Assembly (NCBI RefSeq): GCF_037975245.1
Contig: NC_092563.1
Coordinates: forward strand, 480,001-544,000
DNA length: 64,000 bases
Reading direction: 5' to 3'
From: Apostichopus japonicus
Lineage: Eukaryota > Echinodermata > Holothuroidea > Aspidochirotida > Stichopodidae
Shown: positions 52,656-63,946 of the stretch, one piece after another
How positions within the stretch are numbered: the first letter of the stretch is position 1
How the letters are laid out: each line of letters starts with the position of its first letter
The notes under the pieces: generated by a model
What the model saw: the letters and a program-made list of their open reading frames with translations, nothing else
Databases searched by the model: none
What the model was told of the DNA's origin: nothing
Position numbers and translations under genes: made by a program

Positions 52656-55600
52656 CTGAGGGAAAGAAACAAAGAGACGACAAACTTAAACCTGTATCCC
52701 GGTTCATCGATAACACATTTATTCACAGATCTATTCATACAAAAAACCTCATCCAATTGTGGATATTTGCAGAAAACTGAATCCATCCCAACTCTCTATA
52801 CCCGCACATTAACTAGAGATGTAATTGGGGGCGGCTTTATTTTACTACTATGCACTAGTGCTACAAACTAGATTTGTTTTACATGATAATACTCTCTGTA
52901 ATCACACGACCAATTCCATTTGCCGTATAACTACTTGTAACATGTGCCCAAGCTGAGCCTTCTAATGCTTGGTCATCTCTGGTTTATAAATCAGCTACAG
53001 AGATCATCTACGACAGCAGGAGCCTACTCAGACAGACTCAGACATAACTGGTACAAACAGACTTATTTACTTCGGACAAACAAAACTGATCCACGCCCAC
53101 TGCCCTCATCAGTTGCACTCAATAGCAACCTGATAGTTACCATGGTAATAATCACATTGTTCTCCTTATCTCTTTGACGAGACCTAACCAATTTGTCATA
53201 GGTGTGTTCATACTGTCAACCCTAGATACAGAAACACAGTTTATATGTCATTTACACATAAGAGTATCCTAAGCTGTACTAAGGCCTAATCTGATACTTC
53301 AATGGAGAAAAACAGAAAAGAAATGATGCCCGATGATATCAGATTGAGAGGGGGCTGTTTATAAGGGTTTATTAAGGGGAAAGGAGGAGGATGAGAAGAG
53401 GGGGGAAAACTTAACTGACACTTTTAGAAATTTCCCATAGATCTGTTAAAAACCCCAACTGAGAGACATCCCAAAAGAAACAGTTAACTGCAAATATTAT
53501 AACTGGTGAAGTGGCACAAAATTGAACTGCTTGACACTATTTCGTCAAGAGAGCACAACTTTTGGTTCCTTTTTTTTAGAACGATGATATCAGTACCGGC
53601 TCCCTCATCACTTGAGGATGCCAACGATGTGGATTTACAATCACTTAGTTTATTCCTAAATTGTTTGTGAGTTATTAACCCTTAATATAATGAACAAATT
53701 CTGTGTCCCACAAAAATTACAAGTTATTAGTTATTATTATTCACAATCCTGCTACCTATTTTTCATTATTCTTGGAGCGATGACGTTTTCAGGTATTTGT
53801 TAAGTTGTCTATTTTCAGCTCAATGGGAACAAACGAGCCTGGAAAACTTTAGCTATGAAGGTTCTGGAATATCTTCCCGGTGATTCCATAATGAATCAAT
53901 TTTCACACTGTAGTGGATTAACATGACCTAGAAATATATCAAATTATGAAGATAAAATTACAATACTTTCCATATGACTGGTGGGTGAGAGATTCATAAT
54001 ATACTTGCTAACTATAGTTAAGACTTGATATAACCCATCAAATAAGCATGATAAAGCTGAGAGATCCTTACTTGTATGTTCTGCTGCAGCTGTGGCCTCG
54101 GATTTCATGGAGGCTCCCACAAAAACACCATGTTGCCAATCGAAAGCCTCATAGACTAAAGGAACTCCCTCTGGCCTCCTGCCTCCAAAGATGATGGCGT
54201 CTATGGGTACCCCCTCTGGGTCCTCCCATGCAGGGTCCATCGTGGGACACTGACCTGCTGGGGTACAGAATCGAGAGTTTGCATGAGCAGAGAGGGCCTT
54301 CTTGCCATTAAATTCACTGCTCTTGTTCCAGTTTTCAATGCCCTGGTACGACCTGATATTAACTCCCTGCAAAACAAAAGGACAGAATGAAAGAAATTGT
54401 AATTTAACACAGTGAATGGAGATGGAAAAAAAGTTATACCCCTTCCTCAGAGCATAAGACAGCAAATCTAAATCATTAATTGAGACAAGTCACAGTGACT
54501 TATCACTATGCTCCCATATACATGTATGAATATATGCATATGTATATATACATATGTATATAAATACATATGTATGTATATATACCTATGTATAGAAATA
54601 CATAGGTATATATGCATGTATATACATATATACCATTGTATATATGTATGTATATACATAAAAATGGTACATATTGTATGTCAAAGAATTTAAACATGTA
54701 GTCTTGGCTTACAACAATCTAACAATGACTTCTGGCTGTAACTTTGCATAATTTGTCACCATCGTCATGATCATCAACTGATACTGCTTCTTACGGATTG
54801 CACCATTTTCAGAGAGAAATACTTCTTACTCTACCAGCAAGTATTGACTGGTTCTGGTGGGATTTACACTGATTATGTAAGATTTCTAAATATATAAAAA
54901 ATGAAGCAAACAGTTTAGTATTATCTAGAGAAATCCAAACCAGAATCATACCTCAGGAAGCTCATCTTCAAGCCCTTCCCAGTAAAAGCTACCATCGCTG
55001 GTTTCGGCAACGTTTGTAAAGACTGTGTTCTTCTGGATGGTTGCCATGGCATTAGGATTGGTTTTTGTGGACGTGCCAGGTGCCACACCAAAAAATCCGT
55101 ACTCTGGGTTGATGGCACGTAATCGGCCTGCACTGTCAAACTTCATCCACGCGATGTCATCACCAATGCATTCTGCCTTCCACCCTGGTATAGTGGGGTT
55201 TATCATAGCCAGATTGGTCTTACCGCACGCACTAGGGAAAGCAGCTGCCACATATTTCTTCTCTCCTTGTGGGTTGGTCAGTCCAAGAATCTGTTAAACA
55301 AAGAGAGAATACTTTCAATACATTCCCAAAACTTCCTTCTTACTTAACTTTGAATAAAGATCCTTGTCACCACACAAATGTTAGTTAGTTGCCAGCCAGA
55401 GATTGGACATTGATGGACAATTTCACCTCCCTGCTGACCAATTGCAGGTACTAACGATGCTACAATAAGAGTACAAAATAAGGGGATGTTATTTCTTTGG
55501 TTAGAAATTTCTGGGACATGATATCGATTCTAAACCCAATGTTGACATCAAGGGGTAGTATCTACACTATACGTTATTAGGAGCGGGTGGGATTTTGAGA

Positions 55601-58600
55601 TCTCAATCTAGCCACAGGCATTTTATTTTTTCATTATTCTGGGCCTTTTTACGAATTTGGGAGTGATGAGGGGAATGTCAGAGAATATTGGGGACATCTA
55701 GTCGCCTTACTTACTCCCAAATAGAATGGAAATTAAAATATTGGCCGGCTCAGAACAGAGAATAAGAGATTTTATCAAAAGTGTTTACAGTGAAAGATAT
55801 CTCAATCTATCCCAGCAAAGTAGATTCAAACAGAAAACAAACACCTCTAAGAAAACATTGACAAAACACTGTACTGTTAATAGTCCTCTCTAAGAAAACA
55901 CTAAGAAGACACTGTACTATTATTAACAGAACACCCAGAATGTGTGAAGGACAAATGTGTAAAGTATTAATACAGAAAGCCTTTAAATTTAACTGACCAA
56001 CATATGTTCAGCCAACCAGCCTTCATCTTTAGCTATTCTGGATGCTATTCTCAGAGCAAAGCACTTCTTTCCGAGCAGAGAGTTGCCTCCATAACCACTT
56101 CCAAATGAGCAAATCTCTCTCTTATCAGGTATGTGAGTGATGATGGTCTTCTCAGGATTACAAGGCCAGTTGTTGACAAGATCAGCTGCAAGGAACAGAG
56201 ACAATTGTTGGAGACTATCTTCAAAATTTCTTTTCCATTAAACATTGTATCATGGCAGTAGTACTATAATAGATTACAGTTCATATACACAGTATGTATG
56301 TATATTACAATATACAGTTACACAAAATAATAAAGTGGTTTTGTACCAGTTTGCGGTTCATTAATTTTCATCAAGATGCAACTACATAGAAATGTTATTT
56401 TCCTCTAGAATACATGACTTCAATATTATAAAGAAAACAAATCATTATCAGCTTTATAGCTGTGATGACATCATTCATTCTGCTGTTGCCAGATGCAATT
56501 TACAAAATATCACCACATTTGAAAAATTCATAGAGGTGCATAAAATTAAAACAATAGACTTCCACCACCAGAATGCCCCTCAGACATCTGATGGAATATT
56601 CAGCAACTACAGAGGTGCAGAAAATTAAAACAATAGACTTCCACCACCAGAATGTCCCTCAGACATCTGATGGAATATTCAGCAACTACAGAGCTCTAAT
56701 ACTTGAAATCCAGTCAAATATCACATTTTATGTATAGAAACGTATATGATATTTTATGTGAACATGCTTAACTGAAATAAGTAGATGAAGGCGATATACA
56801 TCACCATTATTATTATATATCTTGACAAATTTAAAGAACTTTCATATTCCAGACAGTACCAGTACTTATTTTCATTATCTTGCTTTCTATACTTTATTAC
56901 CCTGACACCCCACTTCTTTCCTTCAGCTCCCATAAAATGTTGCTTATATGCTGGTGTTACATAATTAGAATGTTTGTGCACAGTAATTACAGAATCTTCT
57001 AATATTTAACAGACTATATTCTGACAGTGGGATGGATTCAGAGTAAATGAATACAAAGTACCAGTAACAGAGACAGAAACCCAAACACTGTTACATTATC
57101 AAATTTCCTTTTTTAAAGCTGATTATAATGAACAATTAGTCCTCCTTTACTATAATTTCACCACCACTGACCTAAAGCACCACATACACATTTGACTTTA
57201 CAAAACTTGTATTTCTGGTTCCAACTGGTCCTCCAAGGTGTACAGCTATATAAATGAATTAATGTTAAACACTGTGACAATAACCTTTGGATAACTTTGC
57301 TCTTTGAAAAGTTTAGCGAGCAATTAATATTTTTTATATTTTTTTAATTTGGTGGAATGAAATGAACCATGATTCTCATGCTATTCAGTTGCATGACAAT
57401 GGCATCAGTATGTACTACAGACTACAGACAGGCATACAAGAAAAGTGAAGTAACTTAAATATATACTTGTCTTTAAAATTAAACTTACTCTTCATTGGTA
57501 AGGGCTGCCCGACAGAATGGAGACATTTGACGAAGGTATCATCTCCTAGCCTTTCTAGGACGTGAGCCCCCATTCTTGTCATGATCCTCATGCTGACCAC
57601 AACATAGGGAGAATCTGTTAGCTGGATACCAATCTTGGAGAGAGGTGAACCCACAGGTCCCATGCTGAAAGGTATCACATACATTGTCCTACCTGTGTAC
57701 AGTGGAAAAAAAAATAAAAAATAAAAAAAGGGATTGCATTTTGTGGAGACTTCTTAATTCTTGACCAAAATGAAATCATACCAATTAATTGTACGATACA
57801 AGAGAATGAAGGGAAATATCAGTTGACTTATATTATAACGGTCTTCCAGTCAATTATTGATTATATTTCCCTATTGTACATGCAAAATGCAATATACCAT
57901 AAATATATCAAGTAGCAATATTTGATATTGTATGTTTCCATGACAACTTTTCTAAAAATATCATTTAATAAAAGGGCCTTTACAACTGAACTAGATTAGT
58001 TTCAAAGCCAAACCCTCATATTTGCTTTTTACTGCACGATATTCAGCATGAATTAGTTTTATAAAGGTATTGCTTGGCTGAAACAAACAATCATGCATCA
58101 GATGCAGCTAAAATGGCATTATCAGGGAATTTTGTGTTGAACAAATTTGGAATCCATAACAAAATTAGAGTAATATTACTCTAATGAATATAGAAACTGT
58201 AAAATCCACAGGTTGGTTGGTTGATGGAAGGATGCTTGGATAGTGAGGGGTGAAGGGTTGATAGTAGTCACTATTTTCAAAAATTAACTCAAAATGAGTT
58301 CCACACAAATTTGGTCCACACAAAATGGTCAAAACAGACTGAATATTCATTTTAGAATAGGTAGAAGTGGTACTTGACACAGAAACTGGCTTTTCAAAGT
58401 TCACTTCACCTAATACACTTACCAAGATAACAGACTAATTAATGTAACACCTACTTGTTGATATCACATTGGACCCTGGTAATGTAACAGATATGTTTAT
58501 GTTTAATGTATGATGATACATTCTTATCCGATAATAGCCACAGATATGATGTTAACAAACAAAACATCAGGACTCTGACTTGCCTGTGATGATTAATAGA

Positions 58601-61600
58601 AGTGTCGGCTGAAACCTGATACAAATTTGTCAGAGCCAAATGCAGTGGTTATAAACTACTCTCGAATCGGGCAGGAGGGGGAGGGGAGCAAAGGTGAAAT
58701 GAAAAACAAAATAGAAAAGCCAGAGGGCTGTGTTTGATACTTAGTTGTAATCAAGTAATCAAGTACAACTCTTTTCTGTGGTTAACATGTTCCTAGATAT
58801 TGATTCATCAGTAAGCTGTCGTGTACGTGGTAGTGTTTACTCAATAGGAAAGTATAGGTAAACAGCTCTCATAGTGATAGCAAATATCGTCTTCAACAAA
58901 TGTTTCATCATGAATGTAAAGTTGAATATTACACAAAACAGTGCTGATATGGTGATGGTACATAATTGCAGTGTACACTATATTTGATCATACTTAATTC
59001 TAATTTAAAGCTGGATTTGTACTGTATGCTTTTACTAATGAAAATAAAAGGCAGGGGGATCCACATCCTGCCAGCCTTAGTGACTAGTAACCTTTATTGT
59101 CTTGAATTGTACTACAACCCTCTCTATGTCTGTGTACATATAGTTTCAAGGATGTATATAGAGTACAGCATATCTCGGTTCAGTGACTTGATTATCTGCC
59201 ATCAAATAGTAGCTATTCCAATGAGGAGACCTGCATTTTGCCCAGCTACTCAACCAGAGACAACACAGTAACTTTCATACAACCTTGAAATCTTTTGAGA
59301 ATACTGTATTTCAAGAAATGTATGGCCACAATGCATACATGTCTGTAAGACACAGTGCAACAGCTACACATTGAAATTTATAAAGTTGAATGGGAGCAGA
59401 GGTTAGGGGAATTGGAGGGTGGGGGAATGGGATGGCAGGGGAATGGGAGGGTGAGGGAATGGGAGTGAAAGGTTTGGCAAGGGTAGGATGAGCAGAGGGA
59501 AAGGAAAAAAAGAAAGAGGATAGCACATGGATGTGGTACACTATTACTTCACATCACTAAAAATGATCAACATGAGAACTCACTCCATGTTGTCAAGTAT
59601 TACAGCAGAAGTTCTTGTCACAAGTGCCAATAATTAAATTCAGGCTAAAACTTTATGGAATCACTCAAACATTAATAGTTTTCCTTGATTTCAAATCCAT
59701 GAAGACTTGTTCAGGTTAATTAATTCCAGTAACATTGTAAATTTATATAGCAAAATGCAGTGTGAAAACGTAATATCCTACTGTACTTTCACTATAGCTG
59801 TTGAGTGTAAATGAATAACATGGTTGCCAAGAGGGCACAGTATTTATTTTGATGGATGAATCATTGTATAAACATCGTGGATTGGATCAACTTGGTAACA
59901 AGTTTCAATTCTGTCTTTGCCAGGTCTCCATAACAAATGGTTAACTGTTATCACACCATGAACAATTGCGAGTATGAGTTTACTTGACACAATGAAAGGA
60001 AAATTGACCTATAAAAGCCTTGTACCTCCCTCTTGATTAGAAAAGGACATTTCAGGAACACAAACAGAACAACTGGTAATGTATGTAACAGGAAATATTG
60101 TACTGTTTGCTGCTTGTATGAACTTGATGTTCTATATTATGGACTAACAGAGAGAAATGTCATAATAATGTGGTGTTAATAGTGGAAGGTATCATTATGA
60201 GAAGATGTTATGAAATGTTATGTTTTTTCACACATATATGTCACACACACAGAACATCACATGGAATCCAATGGCAAACATCAATCAATAGAGAACATAT
60301 TTGTGATTGTTTTCATTACCATTTCAGCAGTAAGCCTTATTTAGGTCTGGTTGTCCCTCAGACAACCAGACCTTACTTTTTGGTTGTCCAAACAGTAAAT
60401 TTGGTTGTCTCAACAACAAGAAAATGACCATTTGATATACACATACATGTAATGTACACTTTAGGAGAGATGTGTAGGTTTCGTGAATAGAACACCAGCT
60501 TTGGGAATGGTACCAAATTTATCACTATGTAGTATACCTAAATACAACTGCAGTAGCTTCAATCAAGGAACTGCTGCCTACTGTACCTGTACTGCATGTA
60601 ATACAAGGCTGCACACAAACAGCTAACAGTGAGACAATGGTACAGTAGTATTCCAGTAGCCAAGTTTACTTCCTACTGTATACACAATGACACAACAATA
60701 TATATTTCATTAACCTCTGTAGATGTTTATCATTGGTTTGCATATATTCACTGGTATGCCAATTAGTTCACTTAAGGATTGATTGGAAAGTGCAATACCG
60801 GGTAATAATCTGTCATTTAGGAAAATCATCAAAGTTTTAATATATTACTTATATACTGTAATTTAAGTACAGTAGGAAGTTCTTTCATTTAGACTCTGCA
60901 GTTTGTCTTTTTGTTTACTTTATAACTTAAGTAATCCATAAAACTGAAAACCTAAGTAACCAATATAACATGTAACATAAGTAACCAGTATAACCTATAC
61001 CATATGTGTAAGTAATCCATAAACCGAACAATAACCGAACATATAGCGAATAATTACAACATATATCGCAACGATATACTGTATGTATGATGTAGCCTAA
61101 TATTATTTGTTTCACCTGAAGCTGATAGTCATCACACGATAAGTTATTCACAATCATCATTGATCTGGCACACATTCTCCAATGTGAGCACGCCCAGGTT
61201 AAGTTTTGTTATCTCCCCATGGGGAAACGAAACCCTGATATCCCTTGCATTCTCGAATGTGAACAAGGTCAAAGTAATCGTGAACTCCCACACAATACCT
61301 GTAGGATGTCACTTTTGACTACTCTATTGTACTACTCTGGTTAGCACGCAACAAGTAGCATCCTACAGCAGGTCAAGGTATTTAGCACATCCCACTACAA
61401 CTTTTGGCAATATTTGAAGGAAAAAAAAAATTTGAAAGAAAAAAAATTTGAAAAAAAAAAAATTTGAAAAATAAATAAATTTGAGTTCAAAAACTAAAAA
61501 AAAAAAAAAAAAAATAATGATCTATGCTATACAATCACAGGGCCTAAATGACACCATTCCAACTTTGTGTCTGAAAGCGGACAAACAGTGACATTATTTG

Positions 61601-62218
61601 TTGATGGATATCTGTCACCAGTGACAGGTTGAAGAGTTTGAGAATGAAACATTTGGAAGAGGCAGTGAGCATGGAACTTCAAGTGGGTCAATGGGGGCAC
61701 AGTACCAAATAGTTATCATTAAATTGGCCTTGTAGATGGCAAAGTGTGATAGCAGGGTGGAGACAGGTTAGCAACTTGCTCAGTGAACATCCTGTGACTT
61801 TATTTATTATTATCATTGAATCGTTACACAATAATAGATCCAAAACATAATTATCCTAGACTTATTTCTCCACCTGCACAGGATATAAACCAAGAGCCAA
61901 CCCTGGACCTATTCCACAAAAAGATAACTTGGTGGCCTCACTTCTTCCAGCTAGCAACAGAACAGTCTTACCAACCACAATGAAAGAGGAACTAGGCAAT
62001 AGTGAAATCACATGTATACAGATATATACCAACCTTTCATGCACCCAGGAAACCTCTCTTGGAAAGCACCTTGCAGCTGATCAGGTGACATCCACTGCCC
62101 TGTAAGACATTCCACCCCTTCCTTCATGATGGGTATGGTGTCCCTCTTAAACTGTGTTGAAATGATGGTTTTCTTCTCCACCCTAGCCACATCTCTTGGG
62201 TCTGTAACTGCCAACCAA
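52198..62218 (-). CDS. PCK1: Phosphoenolpyruvate carboxykinase (GTP), six exons, 5' end outside window
   Basis: PEPCK converts oxaloacetate plus GTP to phosphoenolpyruvate, GDP and CO2, the committed step of gluconeogenesis. Exons in transcript order are 62218-62034, 57692-57489, 56185-55998, 55290-54952, 54366-54072 and 52655-52198 (TAA at 52200-52198). They total 1669 nt, about 555 residues; vertebrate PEPCK has about 622, so roughly 70-80 N-terminal residues lie right of 64000. Visible motifs are [10 protein letters not shown] (substrate arginine), [11 protein letters not shown] (metal-site lysine), LAEHM (metal-site histidine), FPSACGKTN (P-loop with the reactive cysteine), GDDIAWM (metal-site aspartate), [16 protein letters not shown], the AAAEH lid, NWFRK and PGFGEN. 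These are typical of the GTP class. With the N-terminus missing, cytosolic and mitochondrial forms cannot be told apart, so the symbol is generic. The gene is the convergent neighbour of PSMG2. Confidence 0.96.
54072..54366 (-). CDS. PCK1: PCK exon 5 of window
   Basis: Acceptor gttttgcag, donor GTAAGG; 295 nt. Encodes [46 protein letters not shown] and EATAAAEHT. It ends inside the mobile active-site lid, so the lid is split between this exon and the last. Confidence 0.96.
54510..54665. repeat. TA/TATG/CATA simple repeat with internal hairpins, PCK intron
   Basis: Alternating TATATACATATG-type sequence in the 585-bp intron between PCK exons 4 and 5 of the window. It includes a perfect 15-bp inverted repeat, arms 54579-54593 and 54598-54612, loop AGAA. 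Open frames across it on both strands are artefacts. Confidence 0.9.
54952..55290 (-). CDS. PCK1: PCK exon 4 of window (nucleotide-binding)
   Basis: Acceptor gtttaacag, donor GTATGA; 339 nt, phase 0 on both sides. Encodes the kinase-1a loop [14 protein letters not shown], the kinase-2 motif [10 protein letters not shown], then [17 protein letters not shown] and [10 protein letters not shown]. This is the nucleotide-binding and PEPCK-specific core. Confidence 0.97.
55998..56185 (-). CDS. PCK1: PCK exon 3 of window
   Basis: Acceptor ccttgcag, donor GTCAGT; 188 nt. Encodes [28 protein letters not shown] and GWLAEHML. It carries the lysine and histidine that bind the catalytic metal, and the loop tyrosine of SGYGG. 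Confidence 0.96.
56532..56689. repeat. 79-bp tandem duplication in a PCK intron
   Basis: Copies at 56532-56610 and 56611-56689 begin AGAGGTGCA and end CAGCAACTAC, with two visible substitutions. It lies in the intron between the exons at 57692-57489 and 56185-55998. Confidence 0.95.
57489..57692 (-). CDS. PCK1: PCK exon 2 of window
   Basis: Acceptor gtacacag, donor GTAAGT; 204 nt. Encodes [19 protein letters not shown] through [12 protein letters not shown], the conserved N-domain core with the MRIMTRMG segment. Confidence 0.95.
59404..59472. repeat. GGAATGGGAGGGTG-type G-rich repeat
   Basis: GGGGAATGGGA units repeated about four times. Several GGG runs at short spacing make it a G-quadruplex candidate on the + strand. 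Confidence 0.75.
60343..60373. repeat. Perfect 13-bp hairpin
   Basis: Arms AGGTCTGGTTGTC (60343-60355) and GACAACCAGACCT (60361-60373), loop CCTCA. Two further GGTTGTC words follow within 50 bp. Lies in the long PCK intron. Confidence 0.93.
60925..61050. repeat. Imperfect AAGTAAYCCAKWA repeats
   Basis: Four diverged copies of AAGTAACCA/AAGTAATCCA within 125 bp of the long PCK intron. Confidence 0.65.
61418..61516. repeat. A-rich repeat of AAATTTGA type
   Basis: AATTTGA motifs separated by A-runs, ending in a run of about 17 A. Lies in the long PCK intron. Confidence 0.85.
62034..62218 (-). CDS. PCK1: PCK exon (first in window)
   Basis: Acceptor ttgttcacag; 185 nt holding the last base of a split codon, 61 full codons and one trailing base. 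Encodes [14 protein letters not shown] through FPGCMKG, including the substrate-binding arginine of TDPRD. Contiguous upstream translation hits an in-frame TAA 36 nt before the exon, so an upstream exon is required. The donor GTTGGT is weak; a better-looking GTATAT lies four bases downstream. Confidence 0.93.
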
Positions 62219-62895
62219 CTGTGAACAAATGAGGAAAGTTGACTGGGTTACAGGCCCGCCGGCCACGGTCGTTGAATCATCTTCGACAGCAGAAGTCGGA
62301 CTAGAATTGCGTCGGGGAATAATTAAAACACAAAAAGCTGTATCAGTGGAAAGTTATTTTAGGCAAGAGTTGATGACAACCTCTTTTTTTAGAAGCCATG
62401 CAATGGGTACCGCTGCAGCGCAATTGGAAATGATGAACTTTTCCTGAATGTTGCCTAGGCAACCAAAGTGATGAAACCACTATGGCATGTTGAACTGAAA
62501 TGAATAGGTCTGTTTTCAAACCAATTTATAATATGAAATTATGATTTAATATGTAAATTGTAAAGCATAACTTGAACAAGCAGAAATATCCTTAAAGTTC
62601 TTCCTAGGAAAACGATTCTTACAAATACAGAATGACACAAACACATTCAAATGAAAAGACTGACTATGCAGCATTTGAAATTATAAAAAAAAAGTCTGAA
62701 ATGTTTTCTACTACTATGGCAACTTATTTCCAAATTTTTAAGTAAATCCATACATCTTTGGAAGTTTGAAACCTAATGAGGGCCATTCATTGCTCAAAAC
62801 GTCCCATTTTAAAACGGCTTCTTTCTAAAATTTGGTTTGTGTTCAATGAACATTGCTACCTTGACTTGAAACAGTCAGCTAATTTATATGCATAG

Positions 62896-63318
62896 CACTC
62901 ATTGTGTCTGCATGTAATACACTCATTGTGTCTGCATGTAATACACTCATTGTGTCTGGATGCCAGTCACTAATTCCATGCAAGTCATTCATTGCATCTG
63001 CATGCAGTCCATTGCATGAGCATACAGGTCACTCATAGTGTCTTCATGCAAGTCATTCATTGTGTCTGCATGTAATACCCTCATTGTGTCTGCATGTAAC
63101 ACACTCATTGTGTCTGCATGTAATACACTCATTGTGTCTGCATGTAATACACTCATTGTGTCTGGATGCCAGTCACTAATTCCATGCAAGTCATTCATTG
63201 TATCTGCATGCAGTCCATTGCATGAGCATACAGGTCACTCATAGTGTCTTCATGCAAGTCATTCATTGTGTCTGCATGTAATACACTCATTGTGTCTGCG
63301 TGCTAGTCGCTAATTCCA
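62896..63318. repeat. 24-bp repeat block with a duplicated 136-bp segment
   Basis: Units of CACTCATTGTGTCTGCATGTAATA are repeated. A segment at about 62942-63077 recurs at about 63148-63283, 206 bp away. Because the period is a multiple of three, frames stay open on both strands across it; the resulting octapeptide repeats are not evidence of a gene. Confidence 0.9.
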
Positions 63319-63822
63319 TGGTTGTCTTTCCTTCTGTCTACAGACTGGTCATTCATTCTATTCATACTTGTCACCTATTCTAGCTGTATGCAAGTCACCT
63401 GTTCTGTCTGTACTCTGTATGCAAGCCTCTTTCTGTCTGTCTTCATGCAAGCCTCTCTCAATGTGTTTGCATGCGATTGCCAGTGTAAACTCTCATGCAA
63501 TCCTGCAATCCTGCCAACATTTTAAGTAGCATGTGTTAAAATTTTGTCCAGTTCTTTTATCCAGCATGTTTTCTTATATGCTCAATCTGTTCAAACTGTG
63601 GACTTTCCCCCCCCCCCCTTCAATATCTCCTTATCAGCTTATCCAAACTAAGTTGGTGGCAATTGCACACAAGTATGGCAATGGTACCATTCTTTACTCC
63701 CATTGTTTCAGAAACAATTTAGATCTGACCTGATAAAGTATACAGTGATTATAACTGTGTATCCCAATTAAATAATAATTCAAGTACAAAAGTCCCCTGA
63801 TGATAGTGACTAACAATCACAA

Positions 63823-63946
63823 TGAACAACTGCTTCAGTCTAATCTCCTCTGCCATCTGATCTTATTTCAGACACACACCTGTATGAACAACTGCTTCAG
63901 TCTAATCTCCTCTGCCATCTTATCTTATTTCAGACACACACCTGTA
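63823..63946. repeat. 62-bp tandem duplication
   Basis: Two near-identical 62-bp copies (63823-63884 and 63885-63946) beginning TGAACAACTGCTTCAGTC, with a single visible difference, G versus T in CATCTGATC/CATCTTATC. Confidence 0.95.

Larger units (their letters stand above)
57693..62033. other. PCK1: Long PCK intron (4.34 kb)
   Basis: Lies between the first two PCK exons of the window. CpG-poor except for a patch at about 61019-61290. It holds a G-rich repeat near 59.4 kb, a perfect 13-bp hairpin at 60343-60373, an AAGTAAYCCA repeat and an A-rich repeat near 61.45 kb. No exon recognised. Confidence 0.7.

Noticed and set aside
54506-54697. Overlapping open frames on both strands rich in Tyr/Ile/His
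   Set aside because: They are translations of a TATG/CATA simple repeat inside a PCK intron.
62989-63244. Octapeptide-repeat proteins on both strands
   Set aside because: Created by a 24-bp tandem repeat; no start context, splice support or recognisable domain.
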